Shown in pieces: positions 24,092-31,579 of a stretch of DNA of 64,000 nt (positions within the stretch are counted from its first letter, which is position 1; the number at the start of each line of letters is the position of its first letter). The translations under genes were made by a program, and so were the position numbers. A model generated the notes under the pieces. The model had not been told where the DNA came from. It was given only the letters and a program-made list of their open reading frames with translations, and did not search any database. This DNA is from CAZRWD01 sp964603785 (GTDB lineage: Bacteria > Fermentibacterota > Fermentibacteria > Fermentibacterales > Fermentibacteraceae): the NCBI GenBank assembly GCA_964603785.1, contig CAZRWD010000012.1, forward strand, positions 18,430 through 82,429. The letters are read 5' to 3'.

Positions 24092-25327
24092 ATGGCAGTT
24101 GTGAGACCCTTCAGGGCGCTAAGGCCGCGGAGGGAGCATGCCGAGCTGGTCGCCGCTCCCCCCTACGACGTTCTGGATTCCGACGAGGCCAGGGCCATGG
24201 CAGCCGGGAACCCCTTCAGCATCCTGCATGTCACGAAGCCAGAGATCGATCTGGACCCCTCGGTCGACCTCTATGCCGACGAGGTCTACGCCCGGGGCGC
24301 CGCCAACCTGCGCAGGCTGGTCGAGGATGGAGTCCTGGTGCAGGATCCGGACCCCGCGTTCTACTTCTACAGGCAGATCATGGGGGGGCACTCGCAGACC
24401 GGGCTTGTCGCATGCGCCTCGATAGAGGACTACGAGTCGGACGTGATAAAGAAGCACGAGTTCACGAGGAAGGACAAGGAGGAGGACAGGATAAGGCACA
24501 TCGAGGCCCAGAACGCCCAGGTGGGCCCGGTCTTCCTCGCGTACAGGGATGTGGCGGAGCTCTCGGCGATCATGTCGGGAGTCTGCTCGGAGGCGCCCGA
24601 GAACGACTTCACAACCCCGGACCAGGTCAGGCACACCCTCTGGGTGGTCCGTGACGCCGGGACCGTCGAGCGGATCCGGTCGCTCTTCTCGTCGATCCCG
24701 AACCTCTATGTCGCCGACGGGCATCACAGGAGCGCGGCCGGCACGCTGATCGGGCAGAGGCGCCGGGCTGCGAATCCCGGACACACCGGAGGGGAGGAGT
24801 ACAACGGCTTCCTGGCCGTCATCTTCCCTGCGAGCCATCTGAGGATCATGCCCTATAACAGGGTTGTCCAGGACCTCAACGGCATGAGCCGGGAGGAGTT
24901 CATGGAGCGGGTCGGCCGGAGCTTCAGGGTGTTCGAGGACGCTCCCGCCACCCCCGGGGAGGTCGGGACCTTCTCGGTGTACATGGACGGGAGGTGGACG
25001 GGGATCGAGGCACTGCCGGGGAGCTATCCCGCCGACGATCCCGTGGAGAGCCTCGACGCGAGCATTCTCCAGCGGAACCTGCTGTCCCCCCTGCTGGGTA
25101 TAGATGATCCGAGGACCAGCAGGAGGATAAACTTCGTGGGTGGAATCAGGGGTGCCGGAGAGCTCGAGAGGCTCGTGGATTCCGGCATGTACGCGGTTGC
25201 GTTCTCGCTCCATCCCGTGACCATGGACCAGCTGCTTGCGGTCGCCGACAGCGGGAAGGTGATGCCGCCCAAGTCCACGTGGTTCGAGCCCAAGCTCCGC
25301 AGCGGGCTGACGATACACCTGCTGTGA
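24092..25327 (+). CDS. DUF1015 family protein
   Basis: 411 residues, a normal length for COG4198. Family hallmarks: VRPFRALRP at the N-terminus, APPYDVLD, and VADGHHRSAAG near residue 207, a likely nucleotide/metal-binding motif. The N-terminus begins just after a CCGGAGGA ribosome site. The biochemical role of the bacterial family is not settled. Stop overlaps the start of the next gene as GTGA. Confidence 0.88.
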   Translation: MAVVRPFRALRPRREHAELVAAPPYDVLDSDEARAMAAGNPFSILHVTKPEIDLDPSVDLYADEVYARGAANLRRLVEDGVLVQDPDPAFYFYRQIMGGHSQTGLVACASIEDYESDVIKKHEFTRKDKEEDRIRHIEAQNAQVGPVFLAYRDVAELSAIMSGVCSEAPENDFTTPDQVRHTLWVVRDAGTVERIRSLFSSIPNLYVADGHHRSAAGTLIGQRRRAANPGHTGGEEYNGFLAVIFPASHLRIMPYNRVVQDLNGMSREEFMERVGRSFRVFEDAPATPGEVGTFSVYMDGRWTGIEALPGSYPADDPVESLDASILQRNLLSPLLGIDDPRTSRRINFVGGIRGAGELERLVDSGMYAVAFSLHPVTMDQLLAVADSGKVMPPKSTWFEPKLRSGLTIHLL

Positions 25328-25800
25328 GACCGGCGTCGGTCTCCGTATGCGCGGCTCTCCTCGCAGCGGCATGTGCCGGGCGGGAGGGCGCGGGCGCCGC
25401 GGTCGAGGATTTCGCCCATGCCCTGGCCGACTCCTCCTGGGAGGCGGCCTGGGGGATGATCACGCCGGAGAGCAGGCAGTGGTACGACTCGACCGTAGTG
25501 ATCCTGGGTCATTTCGGCTATGCCGAGGCCGCCCCGGCCCTGGAGGAGCTCGCGGGGGGGATGACCGAGGAGGAGTTCGAGGCCCTGACCGGAAGGGACC
25601 TGTTCGTCCGGATGATCGCCTCCTCGGAGACGGCCGGCAGGCTTAGCACTTCGATAAGGTCCGTGGACTACAGGGACTCGACCCTGGCCGTCGTGGTGGT
25701 CAGGACGGACGAAGGGCCGCAGGAGATACCGGTCAGGCTCGTGGGAGGGGAATGGCTCATCGACATAGCTCGAATGAGCCCTCCAGCAGGGGAGGAGTAG
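25324..25800 (+). CDS. Putative lipoprotein with NTF2-like domain
   Basis: 158 residues from the GTG overlapping the DUF1015 stop. The N-terminus is a short hydrophobic signal ending LAAACAG, an acceptable lipobox, so it is probably anchored in a membrane. The rest (AVEDFAHALADSSWEAAWGMITPES ... GGEWLIDI) has the pattern of small NTF2/DUF4878-like domains. No enzymatic motif. Function unknown. Confidence 0.6.
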   Translation: MRPASVSVCAALLAAACAGREGAGAAVEDFAHALADSSWEAAWGMITPESRQWYDSTVVILGHFGYAEAAPALEELAGGMTEEEFEALTGRDLFVRMIASSETAGRLSTSIRSVDYRDSTLAVVVVRTDEGPQEIPVRLVGGEWLIDIARMSPPAGEE

Positions 25801-25802
25801 CG

Positions 25803-26135
25803 ATGGCTGCTGTAACTAGGGGCTGGGTCGTGGGTGCCATAGCACTTGGCGCAATCGGCATCCTGTTTCTTCTGTGGGGATTCGGGGTCGACCTGGGCCG
25901 GTGGTGGCCCCTGGTCTTCTCGCTGTTCGGGATAGCCTCGTTCGCCAGGGGCATGGTGTACCGGGAGAACACGGTGTTCGGCTTCCTGCTGCTCGGGTGG
26001 GGCGTCATCGGGGTTCTCGCCCTGCATCACGAGGCCGTGGGCATCGTCCTCGTATGGCCCTTCCTGATCGGTGCCTCCATCCTCTGGATCCCGATCTCCG
26101 TCCTCCTCGGCCGCCTGACCAGCCCGGGGTCGTAG
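25803..26135 (+). CDS. Small membrane protein with three or four TM segments
   Basis: 110 residues, with hydrophobic segments at about 7-25, 33-48, 58-75 and 80-100 separated by short charged turns, recalling the LiaF/DUF5668 membrane domain. Start ATG at 25803 is two bases after the previous stop. The TAG stop lies inside the left inverted repeat of the RAYT element, so its present C-terminus may have been set by that insertion. Function unknown. Confidence 0.55.
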   Translation: MAAVTRGWVVGAIALGAIGILFLLWGFGVDLGRWWPLVFSLFGIASFARGMVYRENTVFGFLLLGWGVIGVLALHHEAVGIVLVWPFLIGASILWIPISVLLGRLTSPGS

Positions 26136-26162
26136 TCAGAAAAGACAGAAAAGACAGAAAAC
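26124..26162 (+). repeat. Left inverted repeat of the RAYT unit
   Basis: Begins CCGGGGTC, then two unmatched bases, then AGTCAGAAA followed by two copies of AGACAGAAA and AC. The inverse complement of 27311-27349. It overlaps the stop codon of the preceding small membrane protein gene. Confidence 0.85.
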
Positions 26163-26196
26163 CCTGACGACCATCCTTGCGTCTGTCGACCGCTGT

Positions 26197-26207
26197 CTGC
26201 AGTGCAG
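26197..26207. repeat. Small palindrome upstream of the RAYT gene
   Basis: CTGCA, one base, TGCAG. Located inside the left inverted repeat, 45 bases before the transposase start; possibly a recognition hairpin of the element. Confidence 0.35.
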
Positions 26208-26251
26208 TTGGATCATGATGAACGGGAATGATATCCGCGATCAGGAGCCCG

Positions 26252-27235
26252 ATGCCTAGAAGATGCCGTATGGATCAGACGGATTCCGTCCACCACGTCA
26301 TGGCGCGGACTGTCGAAGGTCGTCCCCTCTTCGCAGATGATTCGGATAGAGCCGCCTTCGTCAGCCGCCTGTCGGATGCGTGCTCCGGGTCATCGACGGC
26401 CGTCATCGCCTGGGCGTTGATGGACAATCACCTGCATCTCCTCGTCAGGTGCGGGGACCGTCCGCTTTCGCAGTTCATGCAGATCGTTCTCGGCGGGTAT
26501 GCACGGTATTTCAACGACAGGCACAGGAGGAAGGGGCACCTCTTCCAGGGCAGGTTCAAGTCCATCCTCGTCAACGACAGTCTTTATCTGCTCACGGCCG
26601 TGAGATACATCCATCTCAACCCCGTTGCGGCAGGCATCGTAGCCGATCTCGACGAACTCGACGTCTATCCATGGACGGGCCATCGGGCGCTCATCGGCGG
26701 TTGCCGGATCGAAGGCCAGGACACCAACATGGTCTTCAGGAACCTCCCCGCCCTGGGGTCCTGCTCTGATCCCGCCGAGGCCTATCGAGCCCTGATGAGA
26801 TCCTCCTCAAGTCCGGTGGACTATGTCGGCAGCGCCTACCTCCTGGGTCTCGACGGGCTCCATTCCGCTTCATGGGAGGACATTCTCGCAAGGTCCGACT
26901 CCCAAAGGACTCCGGTGCTAGGTGACCTGGACCGCTGTCGCGGCAATGCCAGGGAAGCGGGAAGGGAGCTCGCCGGCAGGGTCAGGGACAGGTCGGTCTC
27001 ACACCAGAGGGTGGAGGCCATACTCGACGAGATCACCACGAAGTGGGGGGTCTCGATCGACCAGTTGAGGGGACGCAGCCGGAAGGGTCCCGTCACGGAG
27101 GCGAGAAGACAGGCTGCGGTCAGACTTGTGAGAGAGGCCGGATTCAGCATGGCCGATGCGGGCAGGGCGCTGGGCATTTCCAAGCAGAGCATCGGGTATC
27201 TTGTGGAGAAAGCCCTGGGGTGGAAGCAGTCCTGA
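26252..27235 (+). CDS. REP-associated tyrosine transposase (Y1/TnpA-REP family)
   Basis: 327 residues. The ATG at 26252 is preferred because it gives the family start MPRRCR and has an AGGAG site 5 bases before it; an earlier in-frame ATG is at 26228. Y1 HUH-type nuclease core: DNHLHLLV (His60, His62, metal ligands), GHLFQGRFKS, and RYIHLNPV carrying the likely catalytic tyrosine. The C-terminus is an added helix-turn-helix (FSMADAGRALGISKQSIGYLVEKAL) of the DnaA-C/resolvase-like kind seen in longer RAYTs. It should nick and rejoin single-stranded DNA at short structured repeats. Lower GC and different codon use than neighbours suggest transfer. Confidence 0.88.
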   Translation: MPRRCRMDQTDSVHHVMARTVEGRPLFADDSDRAAFVSRLSDACSGSSTAVIAWALMDNHLHLLVRCGDRPLSQFMQIVLGGYARYFNDRHRRKGHLFQGRFKSILVNDSLYLLTAVRYIHLNPVAAGIVADLDELDVYPWTGHRALIGGCRIEGQDTNMVFRNLPALGSCSDPAEAYRALMRSSSSPVDYVGSAYLLGLDGLHSASWEDILARSDSQRTPVLGDLDRCRGNAREAGRELAGRVRDRSVSHQRVEAILDEITTKWGVSIDQLRGRSRKGPVTEARRQAAVRLVREAGFSMADAGRALGISKQSIGYLVEKALGWKQS

Positions 27236-27240
27236 CAAAT

Positions 27241-27255
27241 GCAGGCCTGGCCTGC
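27241..27255. repeat. Palindrome just after the RAYT stop codon
   Basis: GCAGGCC, one T, GGCCTGC: a perfect 7-base inverted repeat 5 bases after the stop. Could be the element's right-end hairpin or a terminator stem. Confidence 0.4.
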
Positions 27256-27310
27256 TGCTGGATACCTGTCGTCAGTGTCGGTGCCCGGACCGGAGGGTTT
27301 CGTCGTCGTT

Positions 27311-27349
27311 GTTTTCTGTCTTTTCTGTCTTTTCTGACTGTGACCCCGG
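27311..27349 (-). repeat. Right inverted repeat of the RAYT unit
   Basis: Inverse complement of 26124-26162 with two mismatches; the inner 29 bases (27311-27339) match exactly. Ends 15 bases before the SppA-like start codon, so it occupies that gene's promoter/leader region. Confidence 0.85.
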
Positions 27350-27364
27350 ACGGAGGGGGATGAG

Positions 27365-29707
27365 ATGACCATGGTGATGATGATGATGGCGGCGGTGGCG
27401 CAGCCCGCGCTGCCCGGACCCGCCACCCCGTTCGACTGGACCGCCTATCCCTCTCCCGGCGAGGCCGTCCTGGTGAACCCCGCCTGCCTCGCCTTCCAGC
27501 CCGGTCTGCTGGTCTCGGCCGGGTTCGTCATGAGCGACTCCACCTTCGAGCGGTTCGACCAGGCCGTCATCGCGCTGCCCGGTCAGGCCTTCTCCGGCTA
27601 CTGGAACGACGACGAGAACATGAGGGTGTTCACGACCTCTTCCGCATTGTCGATCATCGACGGCTCCCTGTCGCTGGGGGCCGGCTACACCTGGTACGAT
27701 CCCGTCACCGCCTCGCCGCTCGACGGGAAGGGTCGCTGGACCTTCGGCATCGCCGCCAGGCCCTCGCCGGCGTTCGGGCTCGGGATAGTCCGCAGGGGCG
27801 GCCTGGATGCAGGAGGCACCGAGTTCGAACCCCGCTACCGTGCAGGCGCCGCCGTGCGTCCCCTAGGCGACATGTTCACCATCACCGCCGACTACGAGAC
27901 CGACCAGTCTTTCGATGACGGCCTCTTCTCGGCCGGGGCGGAGATCCGGCCGCTCGAGGGCATGACCCTGAGATTCGACGGCTCCGAGGAGGGTTTCTCC
28001 CTGGGCCTCAGGACGGACTTCGGGCACCTCGGCCTGGGCGGGGCCGCCTCCTTCGGCGACGACGGCTCCTATGCGGGATCCCGCGGTTCGATCGCCCTGA
28101 CCAGCCTTCCGCGCGGCAGCCTCGTCCCGCGGCGCGACAGGTTCGTGCGCATAGAGCCCGGGACCTTCTCCGAGAGGAGGGGAAGGGTCTTCCTCGGCCC
28201 CAGCACCCCCAGCTTCACCGAGAACGTACTCCAGATCGAGAGGATCACCTCCGACCCGTCCGTCGCCGGAGTGATAGTCGACCTCTCCTCGGGAGCCGGC
28301 ACCCCCGCCCAGGCGGAGGAGGTCAGGGAGATCCTGCTCGACATCCGCCGCACCGGGCGGCAGGTCTGGGTCTGGATGCCCTCGGGCGGCAACACCGAGG
28401 TCTACCTCGCATCCGCCGGCACGTCGATCATGAGCCATCCCTCGGGTGAGGTCGGCTACTTCGGACTCGCATTCCACAACCTCTTCCTGAGGGACATGCT
28501 GGACAGGATCGGCATCTACCCCGACCTGGTCCACATCGGCGAGTACAAGAGCGCGAGCGAGATGCTCACCCGCAGCGACATGTCCGAGTACCAGCGGGAG
28601 GCCGAGACCGCCCTGCTCACGGCGTTCGAGGACCACATGAACATGTCCGTGGGCATGGAGCTCGGTCTCGAGCCCGCGACGCTCAGGGCCGTCATCCAGG
28701 GCGGGCCCATGCCTGCCGACGAGGCGGTCAACGCCGGCCTGGTGGACGGGATACTCTTCGGCGACGAGCTGGAGGAGAGGATCGAGGCCGACCTCGGCAG
28801 GAGTGTCACCATAGAGGACCTCGGGGCATATTCCGGGTCGCATCCGGTCTACGAGGCCTGGGGGCCTGTCGATCACGTGGCGGTGGTGGTCGCCACGGGC
28901 CTCATAGTGCAGGGCGAGAGCGGCAGCATGTTCCCCCTGGGCGAGACGATGGGCAGCGAGACGATCGCCGGGCTGGTGGACCGGGCCGTCTCCGAGCCCG
29001 GCGTGCGAGCCCTGGTCCTGCGCATCGATTCCGGCGGCGGCGACGCCTTCGCGAGCGAGGACATGCTGCATGCGCTCCAGGAAGCCGGCGAGAGGATGCC
29101 GGTCGTGGTCTCGATGGGCGCGGTCGCGGGTTCGGGGGGCTACTACATCGCCTGCTGCGGAGACAGCATCTTCGCCGACAACCTGACCATCACGGGGTCG
29201 ATAGGGGTGATCAGCGGGAAGCTGGTCTTCGGAGGCCTCCTGGAGAGGCTCGGCGTCAACACCGAGACCGTCTCGCGCTGGCCCATGGCCGACATGGGGA
29301 GCATCTTCTCCCCCTACTCCGAGGAGCAGGCCGCCAGGATCGAATACCTGACCAGGCATTCGTACGAGCTCTTCGCCTCCCGGGTGGGCGAGGCCCGCGG
29401 GATGACCTTCGAGGAGGTCGACGCGATCGGCCGGGGCCGCGTGTGGGCCGGTGCCGACGCCGTCCGCATAGGTCTGGTGGACAGGATCGGCGGCGTGGCC
29501 GACGCGATCCGCTCCGCCGCGACCATGGCCGGGCTGCCTCGGGACTGGGTTCCGGTGGTCACCGTGCATCCCACGCCCGGGCTCTTCGAGGGATTCGGGC
29601 TGAATCCCTTCGGGAGCCTCGGTTCGACCGGGGTGGAGGATGCCCTCCAGAGGCTCTCGCGCCTGCAGGGCAACCTGTTCCTCATGCAGCCCGTCCTGGT
29701 CGAGTAG
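27365..29707 (+). CDS. sppA: SppA-type signal peptide peptidase (S49) fused to an N-terminal barrel-like region
   Basis: 780 residues. The first 20 residues are a methionine-rich signal segment. Residues about 30-270 alternate in beta-barrel fashion and include VNPACLAF, similar to the NPA start motif of PorV/FadL-like outer-membrane barrels. Residues about 285-780 are a double SppA domain with the catalytic dyad Lys395 (HIGEYKSASE) and Ser590 (GAVAGSGGYY). Classical SppA degrades cleaved signal peptides in the inner membrane; a barrel fusion implies a periplasmic or outer-membrane site. The right inverted repeat of the RAYT unit lies just upstream; convergent with the Omp85-like gene 10 bases away. 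Confidence 0.85.
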   Translation: MTMVMMMMAAVAQPALPGPATPFDWTAYPSPGEAVLVNPACLAFQPGLLVSAGFVMSDSTFERFDQAVIALPGQAFSGYWNDDENMRVFTTSSALSIIDGSLSLGAGYTWYDPVTASPLDGKGRWTFGIAARPSPAFGLGIVRRGGLDAGGTEFEPRYRAGAAVRPLGDMFTITADYETDQSFDDGLFSAGAEIRPLEGMTLRFDGSEEGFSLGLRTDFGHLGLGGAASFGDDGSYAGSRGSIALTSLPRGSLVPRRDRFVRIEPGTFSERRGRVFLGPSTPSFTENVLQIERITSDPSVAGVIVDLSSGAGTPAQAEEVREILLDIRRTGRQVWVWMPSGGNTEVYLASAGTSIMSHPSGEVGYFGLAFHNLFLRDMLDRIGIYPDLVHIGEYKSASEMLTRSDMSEYQREAETALLTAFEDHMNMSVGMELGLEPATLRAVIQGGPMPADEAVNAGLVDGILFGDELEERIEADLGRSVTIEDLGAYSGSHPVYEAWGPVDHVAVVVATGLIVQGESGSMFPLGETMGSETIAGLVDRAVSEPGVRALVLRIDSGGGDAFASEDMLHALQEAGERMPVVVSMGAVAGSGGYYIACCGDSIFADNLTITGSIGVISGKLVFGGLLERLGVNTETVSRWPMADMGSIFSPYSEEQAARIEYLTRHSYELFASRVGEARGMTFEEVDAIGRGRVWAGADAVRIGLVDRIGGVADAIRSAATMAGLPRDWVPVVTVHPTPGLFEGFGLNPFGSLGSTGVEDALQRLSRLQGNLFLMQPVLVE

Positions 29708-29717
29708 ACGGCTCCGG

Positions 29718-30752
29718 TCAGAAGGGATCCCCGAAGGCCAGGTCCATCGTGAACCCTTCGGGCGAGAGGATGGTGAAGTCCATCCTCACCTTCGTCAGCC
29801 CGAAGACGAACCTGAGACCGATCCCGGCGTCCGGGTGCAGCCTGTCCCACCTGAAGCCCGCGGGCTCCTCCGCGACCTGTCCGGCATCGACGTAGACGGC
29901 CGCGCCCAGGAGCATCGTCGGCTCGAGCGTGCGCCTGTCGATCATGAAGGTCAGGAGTGGCCTCTGCAGCTCCAGGTTGGCCACCATCGCCCATGCGCCT
30001 CTGAACCTCTCGTTCGCGTACCCGCGCAGGAGATCCTCCGGACCCAGCGAAGGCAGGAAGGGGAGAGGGGTCTCCTCGACCCCCATGTGGTGCCTGATCA
30101 TCCCGTGCGTCCCGATCACGAAGCCCGAGGGCATGTCGACGAAGACCGCCAGGTCGTTCCTGATCTCGTGATAGTCGAATCCGTCTCCGGACTGGTACGC
30201 ATACCCGATCCTGTCGTAGCCTACGACTCCCCCCAGCGGCAGGCCGGCGCTCAGGGCGGCATCCGGGCCGATGCTCCACGAGGATGCGGTCCGCAGAGCG
30301 GGAGCGGTCTCCCAGAGAGCGCTCTCCTCCCTGTCCCAGGCCGTCGAGTGCCTTGCCTCCAGGCCGATCTCGAGCGTGAGCGCATCACCGAACTGCTGGA
30401 CCCTGCCTGCGCCCACCCTGTCGATCTCCCTGTCGTATCCGGCGCTGGTGTCGGGGTCGCCGCCGTTCCCCCAGCCGTAGAAGTCTGCGCCCAGGAGCTG
30501 GTCGTGAACCCCGTACAGCCTCCAGCCTCCGGCCTCCTCGAGCGTCATCAGGTCTACGGACTGGTACTGACCTCCTCGCGTCGTCCCATAGGCCATCAAC
30601 GAGAGGGCCCCCCGGGGCCTCCCGCCGGTCAGGGCGTCGATCCTCCCGCCGTAGAGGAAGCCCGTCGAGGAGGAGTAGCTGACGATCGGCATGACCGACA
30701 GCCTTGCCGCCGAGACCGCCGTCAGGATCAGCGGAGCCAGCATGGTTCGCAT
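29718..30752 (-). CDS. Omp85/surface-antigen (D15) family outer-membrane barrel, no POTRA domains
   Basis: 344 residues from the ATG at 30750-30752; the frame is open upstream but that part lacks a signal peptide. Begins with a signal peptide (LAPLILTAVSAA), then aromatic-ended beta strands for a 16-strand-type barrel. The C-terminal stretch GIGLRFVFGLTKVRMDFTI is typical of the surface-antigen barrel of BamA/TamA-like and patatin-associated proteins. No POTRA region, so probably not the core BamA. Role may be protein or lipid passage across the outer membrane. Adjacent to the SppA fusion on the opposite strand. Confidence 0.75.
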   Translation of the reverse strand: MRTMLAPLILTAVSAARLSVMPIVSYSSSTGFLYGGRIDALTGGRPRGALSLMAYGTTRGGQYQSVDLMTLEEAGGWRLYGVHDQLLGADFYGWGNGGDPDTSAGYDREIDRVGAGRVQQFGDALTLEIGLEARHSTAWDREESALWETAPALRTASSWSIGPDAALSAGLPLGGVVGYDRIGYAYQSGDGFDYHEIRNDLAVFVDMPSGFVIGTHGMIRHHMGVEETPLPFLPSLGPEDLLRGYANERFRGAWAMVANLELQRPLLTFMIDRRTLEPTMLLGAAVYVDAGQVAEEPAGFRWDRLHPDAGIGLRFVFGLTKVRMDFTILSPEGFTMDLAFGDPF

Positions 30753-30774
30753 TGTCGCCTTCCGGTTGTTGCCC

Positions 30775-30780
30775 TTATAT
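30775..30780 (-). promoter_or_regulatory. Candidate -10 box upstream of the Omp85-like gene
   Basis: Minus strand reads CTATATAAGG here in a GC-rich gap, giving a TATA-rich -10-like site 23 bases before the ATG. No clear -35 box. Confidence 0.3.
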
Positions 30781-30813
30781 AGGCCTGCCGCGGTGACCTG
30801 ACCGTCCGGGGCT

Positions 30814-30844
30814 TTGGCGGGCACCCGGCAGGGGGGTTTATACT
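30814..30844 (+). promoter_or_regulatory. Candidate promoter of the large glycan operon
   Basis: TTGGCG (30814-30819) and TATACT (30839-30844) with a 19-base spacer, a little long. A TAAGGAGG ribosome site follows at 30861, then the TTG start of the first gene. Confidence 0.4.
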
Positions 30845-30874
30845 CAGCCCGGCGCTCCCGTAAGGAGGCTTGTC

Positions 30875-31579
30875 TTGAAGGGGCCTCTGGTCGTAGTACC
30901 GACATACAACGAGCTGAACAACATCACCAGGCTGATACCGGCCCTGCTCGACACCGTCCCCGGGCTCGAGATCCTCGTCGTGGACGACAGCAGCCCCGAC
31001 GGCACGGGAGATGCGGTGGCCGGCTTCTCCCCGACAGGCAGGGTGCACCTGCTGTCCAGACCGATGAAGACCGGTCTCGGCCAGGCATACGTGGCCGGTT
31101 TCAGATGGGCCCTCGAGAGGGAGTATGATCCCGTCGTCCAGATGGATGCCGACTTCTCCCACGACCCCTCCCGGCTCCCCGACCTGCTGCGGGCCCTGGG
31201 GGACCACGACATCGCGATAGGCTCCAGGTACTGCAGCGGGGTCAACGTGGTCAACTGGCCCCTCTCCAGGCTCCTCCTGTCCTACTTCGCCAACAGGTAC
31301 ACGAGGCTCGTGACCGGGATGCCCGTGACCGACGCGACCGGAGGCTTCAAGGCCTTCAGGCGCTCAGCACTCTCGAGGCTCGACCTCGACCGCGTCAGGT
31401 CCGACGGCTACTCCTTCCAGATAGAGGTCACGTACAAGCTGCTCCATGCGGGATGCAGCGTCGTGGAGGTGCCGATCATCTTCGTCGACAGGCACTCGGG
31501 AAGCTCGAAGATGACGAAGAGCATTGTCTGGGAGGCCGTCTGGATGGTCTGGCGGCTGAGGTTCCCCTGGCTCTTCTGA
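30875..31579 (+). CDS. Polyprenol-phosphate mannosyltransferase-like GT2 glycosyltransferase
   Basis: 234 residues, TTG start behind a strong TAAGGAGG site. Family 2 transferase of the DPM1 kind: VVPTYNELNNI, VVDDSSPDGT, MDADFSHDP (DxD), and GSRYCSG. Expected reaction: sugar from GDP-mannose (or a similar donor) to polyprenyl phosphate at the inner membrane. No C-terminal membrane helix, like the short DPM1 type. The product could feed the GT-C enzymes at 872 and 34786. Stop and next start overlap as TGATG. Confidence 0.88.
   Translation: MKGPLVVVPTYNELNNITRLIPALLDTVPGLEILVVDDSSPDGTGDAVAGFSPTGRVHLLSRPMKTGLGQAYVAGFRWALEREYDPVVQMDADFSHDPSRLPDLLRALGDHDIAIGSRYCSGVNVVNWPLSRLLLSYFANRYTRLVTGMPVTDATGGFKAFRRSALSRLDLDRVRSDGYSFQIEVTYKLLHAGCSVVEVPIIFVDRHSGSSKMTKSIVWEAVWMVWRLRFPWLF

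Larger units (their letters stand above)
26124..27349 (+). mobile_element. RAYT-type transposase gene enclosed by long AT-rich inverted repeats
   Basis: A single Y1-transposase gene is bracketed by inverted repeats at 26124-26162 and 27311-27349 (37 of 39 positions match; the inner 29 are perfect). The whole unit is less GC-rich than its surroundings. REP-associated tyrosine transposases are usually single-copy domesticated genes beside short palindromes; here the flanks are a tandem 9-mer instead. Whether the unit moves as a block is inference. Confidence 0.6.

Noticed and set aside
26134..26162. Tandem 9-mers considered as a CRISPR or VNTR array
   Set aside because: Only three units, no spacers, and an inverse copy on the other side of a transposase gene; it is a paired element repeat.
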